Positions 34,255-47,541 are shown, counted from the stretch's first letter. The stretch: 64,000 nucleotides of DNA from Sipunculus nudus (GCA_026874595.1 CM049315.1:6258664-6322663), one strand, 5' to 3'. Translations and numbers: made by a program. The notes: generated by a model from the sequence alone, not told the origin.

Positions 34255-35793
34255 CGCAGAAAAACCTTGTGAGTGGGATAACTCAAAAAATATTTCACTG
34301 ATTTTTTTCAAACTTTACATTTGTATAGATAAAGGTAAGGGGACGAAACCTATTTAAAATGGGGTCATGACCTATGCTAGGAGAATGACCTTGGCCTTGA
34401 ATAGGTCAATTATTGCTAAAAATAACACAAATTCTTAAATATCTCAAGTAAGCTTGCATGGACTGGTCTAAAAATTAAGGTGACCGAAGATCTAGGATAG
34501 CCTTGTGATATACCGGAAACTGGTGGCGCCACCTATTATCCTTTTCTTGTTTTTACGCCTTTTAATACCCCCATAATTGCCACTTGACAGTACTGTAAGC
34601 ATTATAAGTAAAAAACTAATGGACAGATTTCTTTCATATTATGCACATGTAGAGAGATGGGCTATGGGATGAGGTCTGTTTACATTTGGGTCATGACCTT
34701 TACCATGAGAGTGGCCTTGACCGTTAATGTGTCCAAATTTGGTGAAAATCACACACCTCTTATGATATCTCCAGTGTTGATAGCCATATGGATTTCAAAC
34801 GTGACTTATGTATGGCCCACTACTAAAGTAAGAACCCTATAGGTTCTAGGGTCATGAGGTCTAAGGTCAAGGTCACTGGACTTGCATCTTACAAGATACT
34901 GTGGATGCATTTTAAGCCAAACTTTCAAGGTCTTCCATCTTGAATATATAGCTCACTTGCCAATAGTGGATGATCCATATCAATTTTGGGGTCACAAGAA
35001 CAAAGGTCAAGGCGACAGGAGCTATATGTAAAAAAATTAGTTTCTGGATGATAATTCCTGCTTTTATTGATGTATGGATTTCAAACTTGACTTGTATATG
35101 TCCCATTGGAAAAGCAAGAACCGAATTGATTTTGGGATCATGAGGTCAAAGGTCAAGGTCACAGGACACATCTTCAAAAAGATGTGGATGCATTTTCAGC
35201 CAAACATTTCATCTCAGACATTTCATCTTGCACATACAGTTCCCCTGCCAATAGAGGAAGACGCCTGTCAATTGTGAGGTCACAAGGTCAAAGGTGAAAG
35301 TCACAGGAGCCATATGTCCAAAAATTAGTTCCTGAGATGATAATGTAAGCTTGGATTAATATATGGATTTCAAACCTGACTTATATATGGCCCATCAATA
35401 AATCTAGACCTCTGTTGATTTATATATAAGGTGGATGATCAATATCAATTTTGGGGTCACAAGGTCAAAGGTCAAGGCCACAGGAGCCATCAAATTAGTT
35501 TCTGGATGATAATTCCTGCTTTTATTGATGTATAGATTTCAAACTTGACTTATATATGTCCCATTGAAAAAGCAAGACCCCAATTGATTTTTGGGTCATG
35601 AGGTCAAAGGTCAAGGTCACAGGACCAACATCTTCAAAAAGATTGTGGATTGATAGATGGAAGAAACAATAATTGCTTGCCAAGTGTCAGTATATGCTGC
35701 TAAAAATGGGGGCCTATTCTTAAAGGGGGGTGGGGGGTCTACTATGTCTGGGGATACTCTGGCACCTGCGGTGCCAAGAAATATCTAGTTCAC
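34255..35793. repeat. second copy of the TATCCCCAGACA element, left-truncated
   Basis: The left part resembles the RPS3A intron copy from its TAACYCAAAAAATATTTCAC segment onward, and the CCG-rich head is missing. The right end has TGTCTGGGGATA at 35745-35756 and the TGGCACCTGCGGTGCCA palindrome. Only three to four of the 288-bp units are present, so array length differs between copies. Confidence 0.75.
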
Positions 35794-36288
35794 TATGTTT
35801 TAACCAGACATATATGATAAGAATTTATGGCAATGTAGAAAGTTTAAACAAAATTGGCATATAGGTTCTGCAACAATATTACTAGTTGTGAATCACAGCC
35901 CATGATGTCGCAGGTCATGCTTGGCAGCTGAGCGTCATGACCCATGGGTCACTTGTTTTTTTTTTGCTATCTGCATTGACTTCGATTTTTATAGGGAAAA
36001 TCTTTAAAAAACTTTTTAAAAATCTTCTCCAAATCTGTCCAGCCATAATTTTAAATATTTCAGAGGAATAATCCCTGAGACAAGCTCTCAGGTTTATTGA
36101 AATGGTTTGGGCTTAATGAATTTTGGCTATGTACAGGAATATGAACTTAGTCATTTGGCAAAAAGAGGATACCAAAATTGCAATATCAGAAACGGCTGGA
36201 CCTGTCATCACCAAATGTTATGCAAATGTTGGTCACATGACTCATATTTGAAATGGAGGTTTTGGCGCCACCTGCATCGTCCTTTTTG

Positions 36289-37965
36289 TATCCCCAGACA
36301 CAGTCGTGATCCTATGGGGTTTAAGCACAGTTGCATTGCCCAGCCGGATTTTACGGATCTTTACCAAACTTGACATATGCTTAGATATAGGTGAGAGGAC
36401 AGCCTATTTAAGGTGGGATCATGACCTTTTCTAGGAGAGTGACCTTGACCTTGAATAGGTCCATTTTGGTGGAAAATCATACAAATTCTTAAATATCTTT
36501 AGAAATCTTGCATGAATTGATCCAAAAAATCAACTTGACTGAAGATCTAGGATAGTGATGTCATGTACCGTAAACTGGTGGCGCCACCTTTTATCCTTTT
36601 CTTGTTTTTGTGCTATTTAATACCCCCATCATTGCTACTTGACAGTACGGTGAGCATTATAAGTCAAAATCTAATGGACAGATTTCTTTCAGATTATGCA
36701 TATACATAGACATGGGTTATAGGATGATGTATTTTTAAATTGGGGTCATGACCTTTCCTATGAGTGGTGCCTTGACCTTGAATATTGCCACATATCGTGA
36801 AAATCACACAAAATCGTAAATTTTTCAATAAGGGATTCATGGATTGGTCCAAAAATTGAATTGACCCAAGATCTGGGATAGCTAAATTTGTCTTCAGCTG
36901 AAGACAGGTGGCGCCACCTGTCCTTTTCTTGTTTTCGGGTCTTTTAATTACCCATAATTGCCACTTGACAGTACAGTGAGCATTAAAGGTCTAAAACTAA
37001 TGGACAGATCGGGCTGAAATTGTGCATGTCCATTGATCTTGGATACCTCCATCTTGTATTCAAGACTGGTTGTGCATCCGCAATCATAATTGTGTGGTGT
37101 CCATCTGTACATTTGCTTTCTGTGGAAATTGCTCATATCTCCGGAGTTGTTCAAGTTATTGGTCTGAAATTTGCCATGTCTATCAAACTTGGAAAGTTTT
37201 CTCTTAAAACCAGACAGGTGGTGCCACCTAACTTCCTGTTTTTGAAGAATAAATTAATGTCCTTTTCTGATGAGTGATTTGCCCTATTGGCCTTAAATTG
37301 TGCATATTTTTAGATCTTGGACTCCTCCATCTTGTACTCAAGACTAGTAGTGCCATCTGCAATCATTTTGGTGTGGCGTCCATCTGTACATGTGCTTTGA
37401 GCGAAAATTGCTCATATCTCCTAATTGGTTCAAGGTATAGGTCTGTATTTTGGCATGTCCATCAATCTTGGACAGTTTTCTCATAAACCAGACGGGTGGC
37501 GCCTTCTAACTTCCTGTTTTTGTAGAATAAATTAATGATCCTTTCTGAGGAGTGATTTTCCCTATTGGCCTGAAAATGTGCATATCCATAGATCTTGGAC
37601 TCCTCCATCTTTTACTCAAGACTAGTGGCGCCATCTGCAACCATTTTGCCATGTCGTCCATCTTTACATGTGCTTTGGGTGAAAATTGCTCATATCTTGG
37701 GAGTTGTTCAAGGTATTGTTTTAAATTTGGAAAATTTTCTCTTAAACCAGACAGGTGGCGCCACCTACCTTCCCGATTCTGTAAAATAAATTAATGCTCT
37801 TTTCTCAAGAGAGATTCAACATATTGGCCCCCATATTTTGGGAAACCATAGTCACTTGCCAAATGTCAGTATGTGCTGCTGAAAATAGGGGGCCTATTCT
37901 TAATTGGGGGGTTAATTGTCTGGGGATACTATGGCACCTGTGGTGCCAAGAAATATCTAGTTTTT
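36289..37965. repeat. third copy of the TATCCCCAGACA element with different filling
   Basis: Both ends are present (TATCCCCAGACA 36289-36300; TGTCTGGGGATA 37917-37928). The inside contains the GGTGGCGCCACC-type unit repeats rather than the AGGTCA array. The same ends therefore enclose different internal arrays. A perfect 20-bp palindrome GACAGGTGGCGCCACCTGTC lies near 36903-36922. Confidence 0.75.
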
Positions 37966-39685
37966 GTACTAGGTCATCAGAACATTAAACCATAATTTCT
38001 CAGGAATGGTGGGAACTAGCTTCCCAAAATTTTATGCAAAAATCTGTCCATATGTTGTGGTATTGAGCTTTTTGTGGGGCCACCTGCATTAACAAACAAT
38101 TTACTTGGAAAAGTTAAAAAAAAACTAGTGGCCCATGGGCCATAATGCTCAGCTGAATTCAAGAAATGTTGAAAAATGAGCAAAATGACTGCCAGAGTGC
38201 AAAAAAATCATCAATTCTTTGAAGTCCCTAGAAATTGGTTACAATGAGCTTTTGGACAAATACCACTTCATTTGAAGATCTCATGACTAAAAAAATTGTG
38301 TAAAAATGTTTAAAAAAATACAGATAGAGCCCCCAGTCTGCAGGAACTGATGAAACACTCCATGATCAATATATAGCCAAAGAATAATGGCTTTCAAGGC
38401 ATTAGTTATTCAGATACTACAGCTTTTGTATCAATTTTTTAATTATTCTTCAGGGTACTTTCAAGCCCTATAGCTAGGAGAATATGGGTACATCTAATTT
38501 CAGGTTTCCAAAGATATTTATTATAAGTCTCCATGGATGTCAAGTTAGAAGATTCTAGGTCCAGCAGTTATGGTTTGAGCCGTGTTAACAGATGATCACT
38601 TCATTTGAAGATCTCTTAAATAGAGAAAAATTGCCTAAAAATTGTAAAAAATTCAGGTGGCGCTACTAGTGTACAGGACTTGATGAAACACTCCATGTCC
38701 AATATGCATGCAAAGTATCATGGCCATCAGTGCATTATTTATTCAGAAAATGGAGTTTTTGTAGCACATTTTAAACTAGAAAACAGATTGTCGACAAGGG
38801 ACATGTATCTGCTGAAGTCAGAGTGGTACAGGTGAAGTGACGGATGGATTGAGTGGTATGTTACACCACTCCTAAATATAGTATGCTAAAACTCTGAAAA
38901 AGGGCATTAATTTAATCTGGTTTAGGTGAAAATTTTCCAAGATGGATGGATAGGAGTATGAGAGGTATCCAAGATATATGGACATGTCTATAATCAGGCC
39001 AATACGGCACACCACTCCTAAGAAAAGAACATTAATTTATTCTATGGAAATGGGAAGGTAGGTCTCCACCTCTCTGTTTTATGAAAAAAATTTTCCAAGA
39101 TGGATTGATATGCCAAATTTTGGACCAATACCTTGAAACAGTGCTAAGATACGAGCAATTTTCACCCAAAGCACATGTACGTATGGACACCAAGCAAAAA
39201 GGACTGCAGGTTGCACCATCAGTCTAGTTTTCAAGATGGAGGTGTCAAGGATCAATGAATATGCACAATTTCAACCCAAAACATTCAAGAGCCTTTATGA
39301 CAAACAGATTGCAAATGCACAGATGGAAGCTTTGCAAGAAGTTTTGTAGTTGGCGCCATCTGTCACGACTACGAGATGGACAGATCCAAGATCTATGGAC
39401 ATGCAAACTTTCACCTCAGTACATTGAACCGTTCCTGAGATATGGGCTGTTATCTTAAAGTAGCCCAATCACCTATAAAGCATATCGAGTTAACACGAAA
39501 AATTATTTCTTCCCTTAAAAATAAAACATTACCTGCCAAAATATTGCCTTGAATCCGTTTGCTTACTTCTGTAAACGAGTGTAAAAAATAGTGAACTGGG
39601 CGCGATTGCAGGTGTCAACATAAACACAGTGTGTCTGGCTGTTGCTGCATGGGGCCACAACAAGTGCCAATCAGGAGATGCCCTG
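37966..39685. repeat. dispersed repeat fragments
   Basis: Short blocks recur here and elsewhere, for example GATGAAACACTCCATG at about 38350 and 38683, with a diverged form at about 49418, and further GGTGGCGC fragments. No gene is seen. Confidence 0.5.
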
Positions 39686-39689
39686 ACTA

Positions 39690-41637
39690 TAGTCCGTTCC
39701 ACCGACCGTGACACTAGGTTTTGTGGGGTTTTCTTCTCATCCTGGATTAATAATATGTTTTCATAGCGGTACGGCGAATGCTGAGAAAACGACCTAATTT
39801 TGTGTGAAGTTAGCGAAAATTGATGAAAAACAACTTACATCACGACGCCAAGTTGTTGTTTTTCTTTATGTGAGAACTGCAATGCCAACTCAGCGCTGTA
39901 TGTGAAAAATTTGCCGTCATAATGGAATGACGTAACCGTGACGTCACGGTCGTCGCGTGAAATTTCCTGAATACACGTTATGAAGAAGCCAGCAGGTGGC
40001 ACCGTGGTCAGCAGCCAAAGTTACGCTCTTCTAGTTCTATTTTATAATACTGTATATGGCCGATTTTTAAATTGATAGTGTACGGTACACAGAGCCCCTG
40101 GTCATGCCAATGCCCGAAGCTTCATTCATGTAACTGGTGGTATATGCGTGAAAAATCGCTTTGCTTGGCCCGTCAGCGCGTTTAGTTCTGGACTACAAGT
40201 TTTCTAGCGACAGCCTGTGCGAATCTATTCACATTTGTTATAAAAAATGCGAATTTTAATTCCCGTCAAATTAACGAATACAACTTTAACAAAAAAAATG
40301 CAAAAAGTTAACAAAATTCTATGCGAATCTACGTATTTCAGGACCCCGAGACACCGGCATTGGCATCTTGTCATCCCTATTTAAAATGAACTGGTCAGAA
40401 TATTCGCCTAACTTTTTACCGCTTTGTGTGTACTTGCCTTGCAATATGGGCGATCCCATTTCAAGGTTGGGACGACCCCGCGCACTTTAGATTATTTTAG
40501 ATACTAAAGATTTATCCTAGTCCGTACACGCAGGTTTGGACTATATTTTTGTTCAAAATTAACATTTTACACAAATTTTTTTTTGTCATAATCACTAGAT
40601 ATGTGTCCCATAAAAAAAGGGTAGTGCATGGTAATGAATATATGTTTCTGGGATTGCCAATAAATTCAGATTTGGCCTAAACAACAAGAATTTAAATCCA
40701 TTTCCAAGGAAAATCGTACAAAAATCAACGCAAGGCAGGCTTGGTAACATGTTAATCAAATACTGTGCTTGCGACAGCTATTATTAGTATTAATTTAAAC
40801 TTTGCCAGAAAATGTAATGTACATATATTCAAATGACTGTGTGAGGGCGAACAGAGTTCACTGAAAAAAATGCCCCAGCTTGAAATTGACACGAATGGAC
40901 TGCGCGACCCCCGCTCAGAGAGCCACCGGTGATACATTGTAAAAGAAAATCGCTGGTGCTGCATGCCCCGTACACGTGCCGGGGGGGGGGGGGATCTAGG
41001 GCACACAGGCACGGTGTACAAGTTTCTGGCGTTTTATTATTATTGTTATTGCATATCAAAAGGATATTACCCTTTCATCTTTATCTAAAATGGGGGGGGG
41101 GGGGGGGGGACACTTTATTTAGAAATCGCGTTCTTTTATGATGAATACGACACTTTTTAGCCCAGATATCAAAATAATTTTATTGTTAATTTAAAAAAAA
41201 ATGTGTCTTGTATTCTCAAACTTAAAAAGGATCTCCTCCGACTCTGAAACAATGTATAGTCGTAGAACACGTGCTATATACATGAAACAAATTACAGTGA
41301 TATACTGCTGCATTTTATTATTGATTGACCACTCCACATCGCCAAACAGCGGGAACCTCCCACCTGCAAAATGGAACACAGCTTATGACGTCACGCGCGT
41401 GCGAGGCAGAATCAAATCAGTTGACCAGGCACAAAATGTCGTAAACGCCTGCACAGTTTCTCCTGGATTTTGATTTTTGTTCATTACAGGCTATTCATCT
41501 CGGGTATGTGGCATTTTTCCTGTCAGAAAATTAGGTCGCGTTCAAATTTAACTCCTTACCAAAAATCTTTGTTTTGTTTTGATTCTGATTCAAAATATCG
41601 CGAAAAAACCTAGTGTCACGGTTGGTGGAACGGACTA
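39690..41637. mobile_element. TIR element of about 1.95 kb, probably a non-autonomous DNA transposon
   Basis: ATAGTCCGTTCCACC followed by a CCGTGACACTAGGTTTT block at 39690-39723 is inverted at about 41604-41638, with two mismatches. A second inverted pair lies inside it, CGACCTAATTTT at about 39789 against AAAATTAGGTCG at about 41529. The interior has poly-G tracts and GTGACGTCAC but no transposase-like frame. The right terminus abuts the gypsy-type LTR, and the two share the bases ACTAT. Its target duplication is not resolved. Confidence 0.65.
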
Positions 41638-41932
41638 TCACGAAGGACACAGGTTTGTATGTGATTAACTGTTTATTCAGTCTGGTTTGATGGGCTGCTG
41701 TGGAGTTCCCCCAGTGTTAAGATAAATACATATCCAGAACAGGCCTGCCGGCCGTTGTTAAATTGTTTAACTCTCCATCTCTGTATTTTCTTTCACAGCG
41801 TTCCCTTTTCTGATGAAATTGTTTTGGAACTGGGCGATAATTAGTGAAAAATACTAAAATTCAGGGGACCCAACGGAATTCCCGGAATACACTAAAAGAT
41901 AAAGAACTTATAAAATTATACGGGGCCCGACA
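41636..41932 (-). repeat. 3' LTR of the gypsy-type element
   Basis: This is the near-identical partner of the LTR at 48693-48988. A minus-strand AATAAA inside (about 41671-41676) may serve as the polyadenylation signal. The bases just upstream of its start (about 41933-41950, minus strand AAAGGCAGGGAAGAT) form a plausible polypurine tract. Confidence 0.9.
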
Positions 41933-42479
41933 ATCTTCCCTGCCTTTGGCCTTACGCCTTCGGAAGGCTATTGAACTTCTTGAAATTATTATTGTTTAAG
42001 AAACCGGTTAATTAGCTTGTAAAGTGAGCAATAATGGTTGTTAATGACATCTCCTTAAAAAAAACATGAAGAACTATATTTATGAATAGACTGACGTTAA
42101 CAACAAAGACTTAACTAAACACTTATCATACAAATCAACATGAATCTTGCCGACTACTCGCTATCACGAGTTATACTTTCCTCCAATATTAAAAAGATAT
42201 TCTGACTCAAATGAATAACACGTGTGTGGCTCGTATGTTGATGTCAGATTATAAGTAAGAAATATGTAAAGAAATATGAACCATTCAGATCATCATGTGG
42301 ATATAGTCACTCGATGTGTAAATAGTAATTATTCCACAAAACACGTAAACCTTATACAAAATGTTAACAAAATATGAACGAATACATTAATAAATCATCT
42401 AAAATTCTCATTTTGTTTATGTGGACCTTCTTATATCATGTCAGACCCCCCCCCCCCCTTTTTTTTCTTTTAACTCAAC

Positions 42480-42666
42480 AGCCAAATGAGGCACCTGCCT
42501 TGTTTTTGCCAGCGGGCAAAACAACATTTTGCTTTCGAGTCAAATTCTTCCATGTGTTACACCTTCATGTCATAGTTTGATTGAATTACCTTTCCTTCGT
42601 TTCAAATCAGAGTGGTCCATCTTAAAAACATCTACATATAATTTCCAAAAAATAAAGCTGTCTATA
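42480..42666 (-). other. non-coding 3' part of the LTR element
   Basis: This is sequence between the SGNH-like ORF and the 3' LTR region. No further ORF of interest is seen here. A poly-C tract lies next to it at about 42446-42459. Confidence 0.4.
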
Positions 42667-43287
42667 TTAATCTAAATCATCCAATCGGATAGTACCATCT
42701 TTTATTGCGTGTCCTATAGAAGAAAACATGTGTTTCAGGAATGCTTTTTGTTTACTCATCCCTTCCTCAGTTAGGTGACAACCATCTCCAATATATTTCT
42801 CATGATTGTACCCTGTCTGTGCCCAAACTTGAATAAATGGACCATGTTCTCTAAAAGATTCATCAACCTTTTTATTGTAATTCTTAATCCTGTTGTTCAA
42901 AGTACTGCATGGCACTTGAGTAGGGCCAACATTCCTAACGGACTTACGTTGGATGGCTGTTAACAGGCAAACTACTGTGGGATTAATATCCAGCTGTTTT
43001 AAAAGTTCGAGGAATTCCTTCACCATTTCTACCACTCTGACAGGTGAATTGTCTGGGTGACACAGATCGTTGGACGCTAAGTCTGCTGCGAGAATATCAG
43101 TTTTCTTTCTAATCAAGTTTCTTAGGTACCATTGGGGGTTTTGGAAGATCCTACTGAAGGTTAACCCTCCATACCCATCAATAAACAGACTGTCCTCCTC
43201 TAGCGTTAAGAACTGTGCTGGGGTTTCATGTCTTGTCCTACTCAGAAGGAATAACCTTTTTGGGAATGAATGCCCAAAAAAAAACAA
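42667..43287 (-). CDS. SGNH/GDSL-hydrolase-like ORF inside the LTR element
   Basis: This frame of 206 residues lies between integrase and the 3' LTR on the same strand. It shows the SGNH order: GHS (S7) near the start in place of GDS, a glycine block at DGYGGLT (36-43), ASND (N73) for block III, and DGCHLTEEG (D168, H171) for block V. Length and helix-strand alternation fit this esterase-like fold. An ATG at 43304-43306 lies in another frame and would lead into the same domain through a run of nine T, so a one-base homopolymer change probably separates it from its true start. Substrate and role are unknown; it could be an acquired esterase, or a non-catalytic SGNH-like binder. Confidence 0.72.
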   Translation of the reverse strand: MFFFGHSFPKRLFLLSRTRHETPAQFLTLEEDSLFIDGYGGLTFSRIFQNPQWYLRNLIRKKTDILAADLASNDLCHPDNSPVRVVEMVKEFLELLKQLDINPTVVCLLTAIQRKSVRNVGPTQVPCSTLNNRIKNYNKKVDESFREHGPFIQVWAQTGYNHEKYIGDGCHLTEEGMSKQKAFLKHMFSSIGHAIKDGTIRLDDLD

Positions 43288-43547
43288 ATTTTAACGGCTC
43301 TGCCATCGTACACATTTGTCATAAAGTTACATCACAGCACTAGCTAGGCCTTTTTTTTCAATTCTTTTATTCTCACATTCACTCACACACTCGCACATCC
43401 ATATAATATTCTAACACTGGGGGACAGTCAAGGTGTGGCCGCTGCAAAAACCTCAAGTAGGGACCTCCCTGGACCACCGACTGGCGGCAACCAAGAGACA
43501 TTTACAGCTTGCCACACATCGACTCTGAAAAATAGGAAACCGTCCCA

Positions 43548-45827
43548 TTAATTAACTGCTTTTGGGAGGTGAAACGGGTTTTTGTGTTGACCTTTTGTAG
43601 ATCTAGCTGATCTACGTATACTGTCTGACTGACTAGGTGAGTCTGGGGGTGATTCTATTTCTTCTGATGGTTCAGATTGTTCCCCCTCCGGTGGATACTC
43701 CTGGGTTTCATCGGCTGGCTGCGGAAACACACTGAATTCAAATTCCTCATCTGATTCTATATCTTTTACTTTTTCATTTCCAACCTAAGGATCCAACCAT
43801 TCAGGTAACTGAGGCTGATCTAGTTCTCCTCGTGGATCCAGGGTCAAAAGCTCCCGATTGACCCAGCGCATGGGTCCACCACTCATTGGTCTAATACCAT
43901 ACAGATCTCGTTCTTCATTACTCTGACATACTACGAAAGGCTTCTCATAGAAATAGTTTTCTAATTTATGCCGTGAGGTAAAATGTGATCTTTTCAATAA
44001 TACTCGGTCACCGGTTTCGATGGGTGTTGTAAATACCTTGTAATCCCATCGTTCTTTATCCTTGCGGATGGCATCGCGTGTTCTATTCAAAACCACTGTA
44101 TGTGCACGTTCTAGCAAGTTAGTCTGCTCCCGGACATAATCATCCTGATGGTCGATATTGAGATTGTTGATCAGGTGATCTAAGGGGATGATTGGTTGTC
44201 TACCAAACATGAGTGTGTAGGGTGCGACCCTGGTTACTTGGTGTGGTGTCGTATTGTAAACATACACTAGGTGCGGTAGGAGTTCAGGCCATTTTTTTCT
44301 GTCCGCAATCTCAAGGCATTTGATCAGTGCACACAAGCTTTGATTAAACCTTTCAGCTTGTGGGTTACCACGGCTGTGGTATGGAGTGGTATGTCCCTTG
44401 CGTACCCCATACAGCTTACATAGCTCCTGTACTAATAAGCTCTCAAAATTGCGGCCCTGGTCAGAGTGGATACGGGAAGGGATCCCATAGAACACAAACC
44501 AGCTATCGCGAAGAACCTTGGCTACAGTGACCGCAAGCTGATTGCGACAGGGCACTGCACATGCTAGTCTTGTAAAGCAGTCAGTCATAACAAGCACGTC
44601 CTCATATCCTCCTGTACCACGATCGAGCTTTAGAAAGTCAAGAGCTAGGACTTTGAGAGGCTTAAATGTGATGATATGGCGCATCGGTGGACGTATTCTT
44701 GGCTTTGGAGCTTTGCTGACTTTGCACTGAAAACAATCCCGTATATGTTTCTTGACTGCATAAGACATTCCTGGCCAGAAACATCTAGGTTTTAAAAGCG
44801 CTAATGTCTTGAACTCTCCTTGATGTCCCCACTCGTCATGTACTACTTTTAATATGACTTGTTGCAGACTATTAGGCACCAGCAGTTGTCTCAAAGTCCC
44901 AAAAACTTCGTCCGGGACATCCCTATACAAAATACCATTTCTCTCTACAATCCTTGTCCATTCTCGTGTTAAAGTCCTCCATCCCAACAACAAGTCATCC
45001 TTTTGTAATTTTGCTAACTCTTCCCGCGAGTATGATGGCATAAAGCCAATAGGCTTCTCGTCTTCCTTTGCACCTGTCTGTGGTTCTGCTCTGACCTGTA
45101 ACTCCACAGGTAGCACTGTGCTCTGAATAACATCCCTAATAGTCTGAGCAGTCTCCGTTTCAGTGGAGTTAGATGGGTGTCTGCTGAGGGCATCAGCGCA
45201 TTTGTTTGACTTCCCAGATCTAAACCTTGTTTCCAGCTGAAAGGAAGCCAATTGGGCCACCCATCTTTGCTCTGTCGCACCTAATTTTGCATTATTCAGA
45301 TGAGACAATGGATTGTTGTCAGTATAAACAATTACTTTATTTCCAAGTAAGTATTCTCGGAATTTATCAGCAAGAGCCCACTTAAGGGCAAGGAGTTCAA
45401 GTTTGAAGCTGGAATAATCAGGATATCTTGTTTCCGCTCCTCTCAAACCCCTGCTGGCTAACGCGACTGGGTGGAGATCACCATTTTCGTCGAATTGTGA
45501 CAGACAAGCGCCAAGGCCCTTCAGACTGGCATCCACTTCAACTACAAAGGTGGCCTGAAAATCAGGGTACTTAAGCACTGGCGCCTGAACCAATAGCTCT
45601 TTTATTTTTTTTAAAGCTTTACTTGCTTCCTCTGTCCAATCAAGTTGATGAACGGGCTTCCCTGCTTTTTTTTTTTCCTTGAGAAGTTTGTTCAAATGTA
45701 GAATGACCTTCGAAAAGTTCCGAACAAATTTCCTATAATAGGAGGCGAGACCCATAAAGGACGATAGTCCGTCAAATGTCCTGGGAATGGGCCAGTGACT
45801 GATTCTCCTGATTTTCGAGGGATCCAC
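43548..45827 (-). pseudogene. RNase H and integrase part of pol, interrupted by a TAG
   Basis: The main frame runs 45827-43785 (680 residues). RNase H acidic residues are D99 (VEVDAS), E144, D170 (YTDNNP) and D212 (ADALSR). Integrase has the H330, H335, C365, C368 zinc site, a DDE core at D397, D456 (HSDQG) and E492 (NPQAERFN), and a C-terminal GPY/F-like module (YGIRPMSGGPMRWVN). A TAG at 43785-43787 stops it, and the same frame resumes to 43548 with an acidic tail ending RRSARSTKGQHKNPF, like pol C-termini of this family. The TAG is therefore probably a mutation. Confidence 0.92.
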
Positions 45828-47541
45828 CTTTTAAGCCTTGGCCGCTGATATGACCAAGATAAAGCAGCTCGGTTTTAAACAGTTCACACTTAATGCCATT
45901 TCGTTTGAGACCATTCTTAATCAAACGAGAAAACACTTCCTTAAGTCGTTCCACATGCTGTTCAAAGGTAGCACTATGTACCAATATGTCGTCCAGATAC
46001 AACACCACCTGACTGAAGTTTAGGTCGCCAAAGATAAGCTCCATGATGCGCTGAAATGTAGCTGGGGAGTTGCGCAATCCTTGGGGTAATTTACGGAACT
46101 CAAAGAGTCCCCAAGGTACTCGGAATGCAGTTATCGGAATAGACTCTTTGTGCATCGCCACCTGGAAATACCCATGTTTCAAATCTAGGGATGAAAATAA
46201 CCGTGCATTCCCCAGCACTTCCAAGGTTTCATCAAACCTTGGTAAAGGGAATGCATCTGGATATGTTTGGGCATTCACCTTCCGGTAGTCGATGCATAGT
46301 CTGATTGTTCCGTTTTTCTTCCGAACTATCACTATCGGGCTCCCATAGCTGCTTGTCGAGCGCTGAATAATGCCTTTCTCTAGCATCTTGTCCAGCTGAC
46401 CTTTAACTTCCCCAACCTCATGAGGTGGAACCCTTCTGTAAGGTAGACTTACAGGTCTTGTGTCTTTAAGATGAATTTGGTGCGGAATGAGATCACAAAC
46501 CCCCAAGTCAAATTCACCAAAGGAAAATGCAGCTTCATTTCTTTTTATCATTTCAGCTGCTACCTGTGCCTCATGTTCACCCAGACTTGCCAGGGAGACT
46601 CCAGGCGGGAGTGTATATGACTCACCATTCATCCGTGTTACAGCCTTCCTACCTTGGTCTGAAGGCTCTACACACTCTGATTCTACTATGCCACTCTGGT
46701 CCAAATCTAATAAGCTATTTCCATCAGTCAATGTGGCTACTTGACAAACACGAACTTGCAAAATGTTATCTACCACCTCAACTGAAACTTCATCCTTGAT
46801 AAAAAGGGGGATAGCTTCTGCTATACTAACATTGGGTAAAGGTGTGACAACGTCATCGCTACAGTTGGCAACTGCTATGGTCAAAATTCCATTTGAGTCA
46901 ACTTTCTGACAGCCCTCATAGACTTCAACTCCCCAATGGCAATACAATTTGAGGATTGGAACAACCAGAACAATCTGGTTCACAAATGCTGGATTTGTCA
47001 CTTTACATCTAACAAAGGAAAGTTTTTTCGGTTTGAAAATCTGTCCCGGCATCAGGACAACAGTTGTAATTCCTAAATCTATCTGGTTGTCAAGAAGCCT
47101 TGGAACCTCCGAGTGCAAAGCTTCAAACACCATTTCTAATTCTGTAGACCATACTGTGTTCTTATCTTGCTTTTTCCCCTTCGGAAGAGAACCTTGCCCG
47201 CCCTTGACAGTACCACTTGTTTTGAACTTATCTGGATGTAACCGCCAACAGGAATCTTTCAAATGTCCAGCTTTCCTGCAATGGGAACAAATATTAAACC
47301 TATCCATCACCTTGTCAAGATCTGCACGTAGTTTTTCCTGGTTATCGACCAGTTTACTAACAGCAGCCTGTGTTTCCCGTTGGGATTTAAGAATTTCCGA
47401 CAGTACCAGGTCCTGTGCAGGTACCTGTGGAGCCACTGGCTCTACACTAACTGGGACCTCTTGTAAATGGGCTTTGGACCTGGCACCCCCAGTCGTGGGT
47501 ACATTCCGGAATATCTCCCAGGCTGTCTCTGAATACCTCAA
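45772..47541 (-). pseudogene. gag C-terminus with zinc knuckle, then reverse transcriptase
   Basis: The 589-residue frame has a CX2CX4HX4C zinc knuckle at residues 85-98 (CSHCRKAGHLKDSC). After a linker of about 250 residues comes a reverse transcriptase with LPYRRVPPHE, YGSPIVIVRKKNG, the LCIDYRKVN and SSLDLKHGYFQV strands, and the active-site YLDD near residue 520. No D-[S/T]-G protease motif is found between the knuckle and RT, although gypsy elements normally carry one there. The frame breaks at about 45827-45835, where RT passes to RNase H: one extra base in a TTAAAAGG context sends the reading into a false tail. Confidence 0.88.

Noticed and set aside
39690-41637. Transposase gene inside the TIR element
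   Set aside because: No long frame or DDE-like motif was seen; the short ORFs span homopolymers and microsatellites.
45820-45840. Programmed +1 frameshift within pol
   Set aside because: The shift lies between RT and RNase H, which are always fused in Ty3/gypsy pol, so it is better explained as a one-base insertion.
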